Below, in pieces: positions 1-11,985 of a stretch of 64,000 nucleotides of DNA. This stretch comes from Marasmius tenuissimus. Lineage: Eukaryota > Basidiomycota > Agaricomycetes > Agaricales > Marasmiaceae. A model generated the notes under the pieces. The model was not told where the DNA came from and made no database searches. It saw only the letters and a program-made list of their open reading frames with translations. Numbering within the stretch: the stretch's first letter is position 1; each line of letters starts with the position of its first letter. The translations under genes were made by a program, and so were the position numbers. The DNA lies in contig JAQOTA010000054.1 in assembly GCA_029532415.1 (NCBI GenBank), forward strand, positions 2,232,001-2,296,000, given 5' to 3'.

Positions 1-3000
1 CGCTCAAAATCTCGATATCGAAGGGCCTAGCTAAATTCTACGAAAAGCGTGAAGAATGGACAAAATACGCGGATGTACTGGAACGTTTGATGAACATCTA
101 CACGCAGAAGTGAGTACGTTCAGTACTATCCTCCATATCGCCTGTGACTCGATCTTCCTGAACAGCAATGACGCTGTCAAGTGCGGGGAGACAGCTCAGA
201 AATACATCGACCTACGCCGAAGCGAGGGTGACACTACGCAGGTGCGTTCAGACTGATCACGAACTGATCTACCCACTCTAACCGAGACCAGTTGGTCAAT
301 GCATTATCGCTCTTACTCCCGGAATCACCGTATTATCAAGTGCTCTCGTCACTTCCACCTCCAGATCCTACCGCACCAGAATCAACTACGACATTTCGCA
401 TACAGGAAGCGGTACATAACACCTTGACAATTCTTGAGGAGATAATCGGCTTGGTTGAACGTCGAGAAGAAGACTTTACGAAGAAGGAATTCGAAAAGCG
501 GCGCACTAGGCTCAATGCTGGACCACCGGAGGAAATCAGGCAAGCAATTGGTCGGGAAGTCTGGGGCTCGTCCCAGGTGAGCCTCACCGTTTGCTCTCAC
601 CCCGAATCATTACTGAGTTTTTTATAGCTTCCTGCGTTGTACCTCGAAGTGCTGAACCATCCCAATACTTCTGACGAACTTCGGAGAAAAACCGATGCGA
701 AGCTCCTCAGATACAAGCTACAACATCTCCATTCTTTCCCCACCACTGTGTCTGACGAGTCGAAGAGTAAAGTTGCCGCAGACGTCGCCGAGTTGATCAG
801 TGGCACCGTGATTCTGAAAGTCCCCGACGAGTTGGCTTGGACACTATTCCTAGATGGGAAGGATGCAGAGACCGTAGGCAAGGGACAATTTGAACTGAGC
901 ACATTACGATCGCTGATTTTCAGGATCTAGCTGACTATGACTGGGCAAACCTACGACAGTTTATGGAGCTGTTTCCATCCCGGCCATTATCAATGCTACT
1001 CAGAGGCTACTTCCTCTACAGCGGCGTAACACTCGACGAGGAGAGTGAGGAACGGGATGAAGATATGAATTACGAAGATCGAGATGCCGGATATGATATG
1101 ATACAGGTCGGGCGACACTTCTAATGTCGAGCTTAGTACATCGCTAACCCTGCGTAGGAAGCATACGCGTCCATGGAATCATCAACCAGTATCCTTACTA
1201 CACGCATCCTTGCAGAAGTGTATCTCCAAGAACTGGACTATGCAAACGCCATAGAGAGTGCGGATCTGGGCCTCAGACTGGTCAAGACGTTTGAATCAAA
1301 GAATTGCGCGACGCTTCCTCAGTACGTACTTAATGGATGAAACTCGACACAATTCAAACCTCTGCTATTCTAGCGTCCGATTAGGCTTCCAAGTCATTCT
1401 TGCGACATCGCTTGTGCATCTCTTTCCACCCAAGAATCACCCTCGCGCAAAACTTATCATTGAAGAAATCCTCAAAGTTTCTGCGGACAATGTACCAGCC
1501 CTCATGGGACGTGGGTACGTCCTCGAGGGGGAAAAGCAATGGCAGGGAGCTGCAGAAATCTTTGAGAGAGTACAGACGTTGATACCCGACGAAGAATTTG
1601 AAAACATTCGCCCTCGGGAGGAACACGCTTGGTGCATCGCCCAACTCGGCAGGCTACAAGATGCCATCACGCTCCTCGAAGGGGTACTCAACTCTCTCAC
1701 CGAGCACGATGGCACCGAACACGACCGTGCACGATGCAACTGGCGATTGGGTAAATCACACTGGGATCTGGACGGTAAGCTGTCATGTCATTTGATCGCA
1801 CTTTCTCTAATGGCAGAATCCAAAGGCGAGAATCGTGGCACGGCCTACAAATACTTTATAACCGCGCTCAAGTGCGACCCTGGATACGCTCCCGCATTCA
1901 CGTCACTCGGATTATACTATTCCGAGTATGCTGACCCTCCTGACCCGACCCGGGCCTCCAAATGTTTCCAAAAAGCATTCGAGCTTGATCCTAGAGAGGC
2001 TGAAGCGGCAGCTCGACTCGCTAAGGGTTTTGCGGATGAGCAAGACTGGGACCTGGTCGAAGTCGTTGCTCGCAGAATCATCGAAGGTGAAGGGGGATTC
2101 GAGGGCGGTAATAGCTCAACTACTGGCAGCGTTGCCGCCAAGTTTTCGCCCACAAACGTTTGGGCATGGAAAGCGGTTGGCATCGTAGAATTGGTACGAA
2201 TCTACATACTCTCCTATTGATCTGCATACTGAGAACTCCCAGACTCGCCGCAACTACGCTCCTTCTATCACTGCATTTCAGGTTGTGCTTCGCGCGGAAC
2301 CAGAGGATTACCTCACGTGGCTACGACTTGGAGAGGCCTATTACAGGTCAGGAAAGCACAATGCTGCCCTCAAGGCTCTGGACAGAGCACACACACTCAA
2401 CCCGGAGGACTGGATGTGTACCTACGTTACAGCCGAAGTCTATCGTCAGCTTGGTCAATATCAACAGGCCATCGATCATCTACGGACCATCCTTCATGGA
2501 AGGCCAACCGAAATCTCTATTCTGGTCTCCCTTGCGCAAACCCATCTTGATCTCGGTCGCCTTGAGACCAGCGGTGGGTACCTAGCCAGAGCCGAGGAAT
2601 CGTTCCTGTTCTCCGTACGCACTGCACTCGCTGCCATCGACAACAGCACAGGGTTCCGAACAGTGATCTGGAAGGTCATCGCTGACTCTTTGTACTTTCT
2701 TGGTGGCAGTCCGATCTTCCATGACGAGCCGGCAGTGGCAGACGTGGCCGCGGCGGTGGCAGTTCTACTGGAAAAGACCGCCAGTTCTCGACTATCTAAT
2801 ATCGTCTCTCCGGAGGCTTCCATATCCTCACCCCCGAATGTAACTTCCGTCCTTGAGATGGCCATCCTTGCCTACGACCATCGTATCACACTTGGTTCTT
2901 CTGAATCAGCCGCCGTGGGAAGCGCATGGTTTGACTTGGCCGTTGGTTTACGGTCATTGGCCAACAGGGCCAGTCCTGGACCACGGCGAGACGCTGCTCA

Positions 3001-4667
3001 GACACAATCGACTAAGTGCATCACTGAAGCGATCCGAGCATGTCCCGCGGCTGATAGTTATTGGGTTGCCCTTGGGGACGCGAACTTTGTCTCTCAACCA
3101 AAGATCGCTCAACATGCTTATATCCGAGCATTGGAGCTTAATTCCAAGGTAATTTCATGAAAGCTTGATAAAGACGCCCCAACTAACTCTGCCATAGAGT
3201 GCAGCAACGTGGACGAATCTTGGATTGCTATACTTCTATCACGACGATGTCGAGTTGGCAAATGAAGCGTTCTATCTTGCTCAAAGCTCTGATCCCGACT
3301 ACAGTCTTGCCTGGCTTGGCCAAGCCCTGGTTGCTAATGCCGGCGGGCACGGTCCTGGTGCAATAGGGATTCTCGAACACACGGTTGGCCTACTCAATAT
3401 TGTGGTATGGGCTCGCCCTTTTCACAGGACTCGAGCGTCTTCTGATTCTCCGTTTAGCCTGAGGCGGACTATCTTTATGCTTTCAAGGGCTTCTCCAAGC
3501 ATAGGGAAACGAAGACGAAGGCTTCTTCAGACGCGTTGGTCCCGGCGTTTTTCGTTCTGGATCGCTATTGTAAAGCGCGTCCACGCGATGCGGCTGCCCT
3601 TCACCTTTTTGGATTGGTCTGCGAGAGCATCCATCAACCTGATCTTGCGGCAAAATGGATGTCCCAAGCGATCTCGTTACTGGAGGAAGCCTATGAGGAG
3701 ACTGAAGATAGCGAAGTCGAACGGCAATTCACTATTGCTCATTGCAATATCGCTCGGGTGAAGCTAGCGCAGCGTGATTACGACGGGGCACTCGAATCAT
3801 TTGAGAGCGCTTTAGGTCTACTTCCTGACGATGACCAGGAGGAGAGGGTTATCACTCTTCGAGCTCATGCGCAGTTCGGGTCAGGAATAGCTCATTTCCG
3901 CCAAGACAACTTGGAAGAAGCCTTAACGTTCTTCGAATCTGCACTGGAGACGGCTGCTACTATCCCCGTCATCCGTGGAGAAATCACCGTGATGTTGGCG
4001 CAAGCATTGTGGGCCATAGGAACGGATGATACGAAGGATGCCGCGAAGACGAAGCTTCTGGAATGGTGCCTCTATTTCATCTCTGTTCCTTGCAACAAAC
4101 TCATTGATAGGACAGCATCTCAGAAGACCCCGAGAATCTCATAGCGATAACCACTCTAGCAGCAATGGGAATCCTGACTGACGACGATAGCCTCCTCGAT
4201 GCAGCACTTTCTGAGATCCTGGTTTTACCCATCGATGATCGGGCTAATCTGGATCCCTCTGGAAACGTCGACCATTTGCTCATCATGCATTATATAGGCC
4301 AGGTGGGTCTGATTGCACGTCTCTCTTACCTCCATGTTGACTGATGTTTGTTATTCGCCAGCAAAACGCATCCGATGGTCTTGCAGTCGCACAAAAGGCA
4401 GTCCATACCCAGCCCTCCATTGGCCAGACGCGCTGTCAACTCGCTACGCTTCTATTGCAGATGAAGGAATATGGGGCAGTTCTTCCTATCCTGTCCGGAA
4501 TCTCCCTGGATAACCCCAAAACCGCGAGAGAACTGATGAAGCTTCGGGCAGTCTCGCAGGTTCAAACAGGGCAGGAAGAGGCGATTCAATTAGCGCAGAA
4601 ATGTATAAAGATGAGACCCTCGGATCCGGAAAGCTGGCGCATCTTAGCATTGGCTTCTTCTGCCTGA
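1..4667 (+). CDS. SKI3: SKI3 / TTC37-like TPR protein, Ski complex scaffold (5' partial)
   Basis: Ski3 is the tetratricopeptide scaffold of the Ski2-Ski3-Ski8 complex, which feeds mRNA to the cytoplasmic exosome for 3'-5' decay. The gene enters the window already in frame. Thirteen exons can be joined with consistent phase: <1-109, 166-241, 292-576, 628-873, 924-1106, 1158-1321, 1374-1774, 1817-2193, 2282-3148, 3198-3404, 3458-4065, 4116-4302, 4362-4667, giving about 1337 visible residues. Recognisable Ski3 signatures are NDAVKCGE, VDALSLLLP-like (here VNALSLLLP), EKRRTRL, GREVWGSS, LNHPNTSDELRRK and repeated TPR helices such as AKLIIEEILKVSADNVPALMGRGYVLE. The exon 11/12 junction uses the second AG (4115), because only that one keeps the frame. 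Introns are 42-88 nt. The N-terminal TPRs lie outside the window. The next gene starts 144 bp downstream on the same strand. Identity is strong; exon borders are inferred. Confidence 0.9.
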
Positions 4668-4811
4668 AATTGAGTTCATATTGTAGATCTCATATGTACA
4701 TGCTTGTATTGTATTTTGATACCATTATGTTACCAGATAATTACGTAACGACGCGTTCAGACGCGTCGGCGCGTGCCCAGGTTACTCTTCGACTGCCATC
4801 TTCCTGCCACC

Positions 4812-6342
4812 ATGACCACCGAAGAGAAACATGCAGAGCCAGAGATGAATGAACATCAAAAGCAACTGGTCGACTCTTCTTTTGAAGAAGGCCAGTATAC
4901 ATCGGGGATCCGAGCCCTCGACCAGCTGCGGTCGCCAAATTATCGTCCAGCTGAGTGAGTCAGAGGATTCTTTCCTGGATTGTTCGCCTTTTCACATCGA
5001 CTTTTCATATCATAGAAATCACATTCGGCAGTTGATTTACATTGCCCTTTATCCTCCGAACGCGAACAGAGTCCCTCAACCTCCAGGTTCTCCAACCAAA
5101 ATGGACAAACGGCGGATAAAGGTTCAAACTCTGTCAATCTCTCCAGAAGCTTCATCGTCCGCACAGAATCTGCTATTCTCCTTTGCTCAAACCAACAGTC
5201 TCGAATCTATACTCAATGCGCTTCCTGCGTTTTCGCGCTCGCGAGACGTGGTGGACTCGGATTCCGACTCAGCATTGGCCAACGAAGCCCTGTGTATCGT
5301 TCGTTGCAAGTCGTGTTGGGACATGTTGGCAAAAGACTTTATCAAAGTAGGAGTAAATCTAGCAGATGGCCGCAGTAAAGGCTATCAGACTAGCGATTCT
5401 GAAGAAGATGGTGTAGAGTCGGTAGTCGCTGACCACGCCTGGCCAATCCTGAAGTGGTTTCTGTTTCTATTCGAACGAGACGAAGCACAAACTGAAGCAA
5501 AAGGACTACGTACGACCTATCCATTGTCTCATCTCGAATGATTTTGCTGACTCTCGTTCTACAGCACGATATTCTCCCTTCTTTCTGGAGCAAATACCGA
5601 AACCAAGAGGCGAAAGGAATCTACGATGGGAGGCGGATGCACCTCTGGATATCGTGTTCTCGTGCTTATGTGCTTCAGAGAGTCAGCAACTTCTTGGTGC
5701 AAGGCTGTTAACGCTGGTGCGAGTTCACCCACTTTCGCTTGCATCTCCGATCTTCATTCGTTTCAAAATTTTTAGCTGATCAACATATCCTGCACGTCCT
5801 ACTTTGATTTCCAAGCCTTCCTTACTGCAGTCTACAAACGGGTCTCAGCTCAATCGGATATGATGAATCCTTTCTTGACGCTTTTGTCTCGCCTGCCTTC
5901 GATACAACCTGTGCTGAGGTTTAAGGTGGCATTCCTGCACAAATGTATCGGACCACCGGCCACTGCAACTACATCATCCCGTCCGAAACCGCAAGCTCGT
6001 GCTCTCCCAAAGCGTCGTGGAGGCGCCTCTAATCCTGCACCTTCGGAAGACGCGTCAGCGCAACCTGTCGCGAATAAACCGGCGATGCCTTCCTTTGCCG
6101 ATATATCTAAAGCCTTGGAGAGCTCGACAAAAAACCACTCTGCAAAAAACGCTGCCAAATTCGAACTGTTGGTCTCGTACGGGACACTCCAATCACAGAC
6201 ATCAGAATCAGAGCGGGATCCAGATTGGATGAAATCCGGAAACGGTGGCGGTTGGGAATCGTTGTTGAGCTCTGTTTTTCACAGTGGGGAGGATGCAGGC
6301 AATTATCGGACAACACTGAGTGTCCTGAGAGCGACGTGGTAG
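4812..6342 (+). CDS. Conserved-looking protein of unknown function (451 aa)
   Basis: I do not recognise this protein. Four exons join in phase: 4812-4954, 5016-5509, 5565-5716, 5776-6342, ending TGA/TAG-proximal at RATW-stop. The start ATG at 4812 lies in a CCACC-ATG context and opens with MTTEEKHAEPEMNE. The N-terminal half looks helical (SFEEGQYTSGIRALDQLRS, then HIRQLIYIALYPP). The middle contains an acidic SDSEEDGVES stretch followed by the hydrophobic WPILKWFLFLFERDE. The C-terminal third is low-complexity, basic and Ala/Pro/Ser-rich (SRPKPQARALPKRRGGA). No membrane anchor or catalytic motif is evident. It lies 144 bp after SKI3 on the same strand and converges with the RRM gene. Clean splicing and a long coherent reading frame argue that it is real. 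Confidence 0.72.
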
Positions 6343-6534
6343 ATAGATTTTCTTTGCAGATCCATTGGTAGTGAGGACTGGAATTAGTTATTGTACAAAT
6401 AAAAAAGCGACATAGCAAAAGATAACGATACTAAATCTGTCCAAGTCAACCCCAGCACACGAGCAGGCGCGCTTGTGGGTCCATTATCCAGCAAGCATTC
6501 TGTCATTTCTGGGCAGACATTTTTACCGCCGCGT

Positions 6535-8010
6535 TCAACTGTCGTCTCCTCTAAATCTTTTTCGAGGTCCATCCGGACTGTTGTTGTATTGACCTCCTCC
6601 TCCACGACCGCCTTGAACGAATGCCGGGTTGAAATGACCTTGTCCTCCTCCAAAGTTTCCGCCTCGACCCATCATGTTATTAGGCACCATACCCATACCT
6701 ATAAGAACAAAAGACAAACACAACGCAGAGAAAAAAGCCAGTAAGCACGACAAGAACGAGACCTGTTATCTAAGTTGAAAAACCCATACCGCCGCCGCCC
6801 ATCATGCCTCGTCCACCAGTCATCATACCTCCTCGAGGTCCTTGAGGAATCATTCCGCCCCCTCTACCGCCTCCGTAGCCGCCACCGCCACCAAAGTTAC
6901 CCATGCCCATACCTCCCATCATGTTGCCCATCATATTACCCATACCCATGTTGCCCATACCTCCTCCTCCTCCTCCCATGTTCATACCCATGCCTCCCCC
7001 ACCAGCACCGCCGTTCATTCCACCACGCATTCCGCCACGAGAATTGCCACGGAAGTTTCCTCCTCCGCGACCCATACTTTGGCCCTGCTGCGCCGGATTG
7101 CGGCTCTCACGTGGAGGGGGTTCTGACAACGAACGTTCGATCGGTCATAGCCGATAATCGCAATTCTGCAAGACATACCTTTGGGAAGGGTACGGAAGGG
7201 ATTGCCTTGAGAAGTGCTAGCAAATGAGGCCGACGCCCGACGGTTCTGGAAGTCACTGCGCCAACAAGTTTGAGAGCCTTTTCGCAAGATTTCCAGAGTG
7301 ACAACTTACTTATTGTCGAACCATTCCTTGATAGCTGCAGCATTGTCGTAGCTGCCGCATTCGATGAACGCAATTCTGGACCGAGGAGGCGTAAATCTCC
7401 CAACGCCATACAAGCGAAAAACACAAGCTATATGCGCACCCTTTACTCTTTCCATTCACTTTGTGCTCTGAGAACGTGATGTTACGATGGTCAATCGTAA
7501 TTCCAAGATTGAGCGCGACCTGACGGAGATCCTCATCCGTCGTCCACTGTGGTTTTACAAGGCAGAAAACAGGAATTAGACAAACACGGCTCAGATAACG
7601 ATACAGGCATTGAATAACAAAGTACACGAACCCACTGCAAATCACCGATATACAAGGCATCCTGCCCATCTCCTCCTCCACCGCCGCCACCCATACCGTT
7701 CGTGTTATTGTTGTTCATGGGTGCTTGCATCTGAGAGCGTGGAACGACGGCGGAGGACCCGTAGTCGTTGTCGTCGTCATAGTCTCGGGAGTCTTCTCTA
7801 TCCCGTTTCTGTCCCGTCTGAGGTTCAGTCTTGGTTATCTGGGACTGTACATGTCGAGGCTCATCATCGTAGTCCTTATAATCCTACCAAACAAGCCCAT
7901 GAGATCGTGGCGGACAACAAGCACAACTCAACAAAACGCACCTCATCGCGACGACTATAGCCATGACCATGAGCTTCCTCTCCGTAGATATCGAAATCGT
8001 CTTCAGGCAT
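6535..8010 (-). CDS. RRM protein resembling CPSF6 / CFIm68, Gly-Met-rich tail
   Basis: Predicted RNA-binding protein of 355 aa. Seven exons join in phase (descending): 8010-7942, 7883-7632, 7546-7440, 7375-7310, 7255-7179, 7122-6790, 6698-6535. The start [12 protein letters not shown] resembles the acidic, tyrosine-bearing N-terminus of CPSF6-like proteins. The single RRM (about residues 97-178) contains [16 protein letters not shown], very close to the animal CFIm68 RNP2 region, and a KSKGIAFIEC RNP1-like strand; both junction sequences (WW and GI) appear only after splicing. Residues about 190-355 are a low-complexity tail of GGM/GMG/MGG repeats ending in [11 protein letters not shown], a possible nuclear signal. 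In animals CFIm68 acts in pre-mRNA 3'-end cleavage and poly(A) site choice; that role is inferred here. A generic Gly-rich RRM protein is the alternative. Confidence 0.85.
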
Positions 8011-8935
8011 GATTAAGATGTGTGAAAGCTGAGAAACTTTTTTGGGAGTTTAAGAAATAACTGATTTTTTTGCACTGTAAAGAAATGACATGACAGACGA
8101 CAGTTTGAGTATCAACGACGCGATAACAGAGAGAACAGTAAAATCGGAGCGTCATGAACACGAATGTTGCAGACGTCCTACAAGACCGTGTGCCAAGTGG
8201 AAGATGGTATAGAGGTAAGGTAAAAGCTTACATGCGATATGGATACAGGATTATGAGCTTATACAGCGTTCAGCGTGCTTCAATACAAAGACACAGCGCA
8301 CAGCAGAGAGGACCGAGAGAGCGAGAGGGAAAGCAGCAGCAGGAGGTTGATGGTGGTGGTGGGAAGGAAGGAAGGCGAACTAGAACCTTCAACTGCCGGA
8401 TCCGAGGGCATGCAATATTGATGTCTATTTGTACAAATGGGCGCTTAGGCAAGAGACGCCATCGGGGCTCGAAGTTGTCATCATCCCTTCTGTCAGTAGC
8501 CTCTTCTGTCGCTTCTATGCTAACAGAGTGCGTATGGGCTCTGAATAATATCCCTGTGCCACTGTGTATTATGCACCTTCTTCGGTAGCTCGTATCACAA
8601 CCAGCATCAGGACCATCATCCCCTCACTGAACACAGCTGCACGTCCCGACCAGTGACAATCTCTGGTAGGGCTAGATAGTAGAGAGCCACTTTTCGGTAT
8701 TACATAGTACTATGCCAGTTGTGGAGGACCCTATCCTCACGCGTTGTTATGTCGCCCCCCTACATACACGTATGCTATGCGGTGAGTTTCCATGCAATCT
8801 CCGAGGTATCGATCGATCCACAATTCTCAATCCGCAAGTCCCAATGTCCATGCTATTCCAATGAATTGAGCACGAGCTACGTCCCCTCGTGCACCCTGGC
8901 CAGTGGCAATATCTAGTTTCGGATGGGGTGGCAGG
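8011..8935. other. Intergenic, between RRM gene 5' end and NACHT gene 3' end
   Basis: About 925 bp holding the upstream region of the RRM gene and the downstream region of the NACHT gene. The part next to 8010 is A/T-rich with runs such as ACTTTTTTGGGAG. I see no coding region with fungal splice structure, no RNA gene and no clear repeat. Confidence 0.5.
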
Positions 8936-11493
8936 CTAACCTTTCTGCTCCGCCTTCAAACCCTTGAAAAACGAGGTCAATTGCGATTTGAAGGCTTTGG
9001 CTTCGGAAGCGTAGTCATGTGGGCACGTCTACAATGGAGAGACCATAGTCAGCTTTGATAGAGATCTGAAAGTGGCACGCAGGCATACCTTGAGCCAACC
9101 TAATAGCTTCTTTTGGTATTCCTTGATCTCAGCTAGTGGTATCCTCCATAAGGTATCTCTGGCAGCGAACGACTCGAACAAGGCGTGACATTGAGCAAAT
9201 AACTCTGTTCCAAACGCACAATGTTGGAGAAGTGAAGAATTAACCAGGCTCTCGAATAGAGCCTGTCCTTCAATGCTACTAGTGCGACTGCTGTTGTGAA
9301 TCGAGGCATCCGATACGAGGACTCTCAGAGCACGCAGACAAGCTTCTTCATAGAGTACGTGAAAGCGGCGTGATGATGATGCAAGGTCTAGGTCCGAGCC
9401 ACAACGGCAATCTGTAACCCTGAACGAGCATGACGGCTCCTCTACGAGCTTCCCAAACCCCCAGACATCCCACCATCGGTATTCATTGAGTTTGAGAATC
9501 ACCGCATGTTCAAGATGGTCAAATTCGGCACAATCCTCTTTTGAATCGTACTGGTCACTCGACGGTTCGAGGTGAAAACGTTTTGGCCGGTTTTTGAGAC
9601 GGTCAATGATATCAGGATGCAGATCACGCAGCTATCCGGGCTTCAAGTAAGTGCTACAGTCCGAGTCAGGTCAAACCAAAAAGGGTCTTACATTAGCCTT
9701 TCGTAACCATAACACCAAGTTATTGAATGTTTCCTCCCAGGTGAGGTACCGCGAAAAGTCAGAGCTCACAGGATTCTCTGTTTGAAACAGGAAAACAGAG
9801 CTAAGCTCCACGTTTTGGAGATCTGCTAGCAATTCCTGACTAGGCTGGAGGACCTCGATGCAAAAAGGGATGCAACATATATATAAATCTCGGTTCCTGT
9901 GCTCGAAAATCTGATAATCATAGCTGCGGGAAAGGTCGGGGGTCAGTAGGTTGTCATGCCACTCACTAATACGTACCTACGCCGCCTGAGTCTCCCAGCA
10001 GAGAGGGCCTGTAGCCACTGCCGCGCAAGAAAGTGAGTTTGAGCTTGTTGCTCCAAGAAGAAGGATCCAGAACGAGTGCGGTCAAAGAGATAATCGCGGA
10101 AGGAAGTATGAAATACAGTGATCTCGTCCCGGCCACCTCGGACGTTAAGTACAGAATGCATCGCCCGTAGCGTCAGGTCTACTTCGCCTGGAACCAGGCA
10201 GAGCAAGAATTCGATGGCCTCAGGAGTTGGAAATAGCGCTGGGGGGTTTTTCTGAGGAACCTGAGGAACGATGAGGATTGCGGCAAGAACCGAGAGTAAT
10301 TTCTCGCGATTGGGGTTGACGGAAAGAATTATGTGGTACAGGCGGTCGAGTTCAGGGAAGGGAGAGTTCGACGACTGATTCCCGGGGTCGTAGGCGAGAA
10401 TAGTGTGAAGTTGGTCCAGAGGGTTGGAAAAAGGGACCTTGACAAACTTCACAGCGGTTGTGGCATAAACAAACTGGCTAGAGGCTTTCTGCATAAGCTG
10501 CTGCAACTCCTCCTTTGACGGCCATAGTGACGGGAATGGGAGACGCGCAAACTTGGGGTTTGCGCGTATGGCCCGGAACTCGTGGAGAAAATACCGCTCT
10601 ATATCCCGATCCGTCTGGGAAGCTTTGTTTAACTCAACGCGTTGGGTTAACCGACTGAATTCCTCTTTTTCGAAGGTTTCCCGAATCCATGCCTCCGGAC
10701 GACTGCAAATAAGAAATTTCAAGGGGGGCCAAGTCGAAGGCGGCTGTTGGTAGGAAGATTGAATGACCGAGAGAATATGCTGTTGTGTGTCCTCATCACC
10801 ACATTCATCCAGCCCATCTATGATGACCAGAATGGGGAGCTTTTGCACTGATTCCGGATCGAGCCCCAGCCGTCCCATCTGTAGAGACGGTTCTACGACG
10901 AGCTTTCGGAACTGGTCTTCCAAGTGAGCCTCCAATATCATTGGACTCTGGGAGATCTGTCGCTCGATGAAGGTTCGAAGGGAAGGGAACTTCGTTAACA
11001 GGTCGAGTGCGATCGTCGGCATGAGGAAGTCAGTATTGTTGCGCTTAGGGTCCGACCTGAAGAAGAAGAACGACGCCCCAAGTCCGTCTTCCTCGCAGGC
11101 TTGGGCCACGGTCATCGCGATAGCCGTTTTGCCAACGCCTGCTGTCCCGGATAACATAACGGAAGAGAGGGGTCGCCGCTAGAGTTCCTCCATCTATAAA
11201 TGTCCCCGAAAGCCTCCTCACGAGTTCCTTCTAAACACTTCCCTCGGATAAACTGCTGTTTTGACGTGTGAGAGGCTCCTACACCTTCGACTGCATTATA
11301 CAGCCTTTTCAAGTGCGCTGCACGGAATAATCAGTCAGACTTGGTACGTTATTTCCAGAATAATTTAGTTGAGCGCACGATTGGAGGTTTTAGTGAAGTT
11401 CTGTACAAGATCACGCTCAATGTTGTGAACGTTAAAATCGCCCGCCCCCATGAGAGTATTCTGATCTCTGCCGTAGTTGACGCTCTGCTCCAT
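8936..11493 (-). CDS. NACHT-domain STAND NTPase, reading frame broken by a 2-bp insertion
   Basis: Fungal NLR-like NTPase. Exons in descending order: 11493-11379, 11317-9977, 9923-9692, 9631-9089, 9028-8936. The first exon encodes MEQSVNYGRDQN, a short Gly/Asp-rich N-terminus. Next comes a linker with CLEGTREEAFGDI, the block that in this family precedes the nucleotide-binding domain, then P-loop GTAGVGKTA (about residue 95) and Walker B LPILVIIDGLDECGD (about 205). The C-terminus (RYLTWEETFNNLVLWLRKA onward) has no recognisable WD40, ankyrin or TPR repeats. Summed exon length leaves remainder 2: the linker and P-loop frames disagree across a CT run near 11163-11168, and a TAG sits just upstream in the P-loop frame. 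Removing one CT unit would join the frames. This is either a real inactivating mutation or a sequence error. Signalling role (self/non-self or defence) is known only for some relatives. Confidence 0.75.
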
Positions 11494-11889
11494 GGGTGCT
11501 GGATTGGGGGAAGTTGTTGTGATCAAGACTATGTCGCCCGCGACGTCGAGAACCTCGGGGAAAGTCTGGAGACGAGCTGGCCGTGATCGTCAGGCTGTTT
11601 ACTGGACAAGGCTGCTTTGTGGGAACCACGACGTGAAGCAAGATTTGAGGCGAGGTACAAACCTCCAAAGAGGATAAAATAGTGGTTATGAGATGAGGGC
11701 CTTTGGACTGCGTACCGGCGGGGCGAGAAAGTGTGACCTATTCGACACCAGCCCCATGCCGGATGCACTGTGCGAGTGACCTGTCGGTATGCGTGTACGC
11801 TGCTACTTACGTACAAACCAAGTACAAACGGCGTCCAATGTCAAGCTCAAGGGCGCTTATATCTGAACGGGTGTCGCAGGTGTCGCTGG

Positions 11890-11985
11890 GTGCAGGATTA
11901 GTGTTGCGCGGGCTCAGGCCCAGTGAAACCCGGCGCCGGGCTTGTCTGAGCTCAGACGAGATTAGCCGCGCCCTGACTATTGACG
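11890..11985. repeat. GC-rich repeat with AGTGTTGC end, type GGGCTCAGGCCC
   Basis: The sequence reads TTAGTGTTGCGCGGGCTCAG and continues into CCCGGCGCCGGGC. The reverse complement of 16679-16697 gives the same opening (AGTGTTGCACGGGCTCAGG). A CGGGTTTCACTGGG-like block here also recurs, in opposite orientation, at about 13720. It looks like a degenerate copy of a dispersed short element. Confidence 0.5.

Noticed and set aside
6770..7227. Long open frames opposite the Gly/Met-rich tail of the RRM gene
   Set aside because: They are His/Pro/Tyr-rich mirror images of the low-complexity coding strand, with no splice structure or family of their own.
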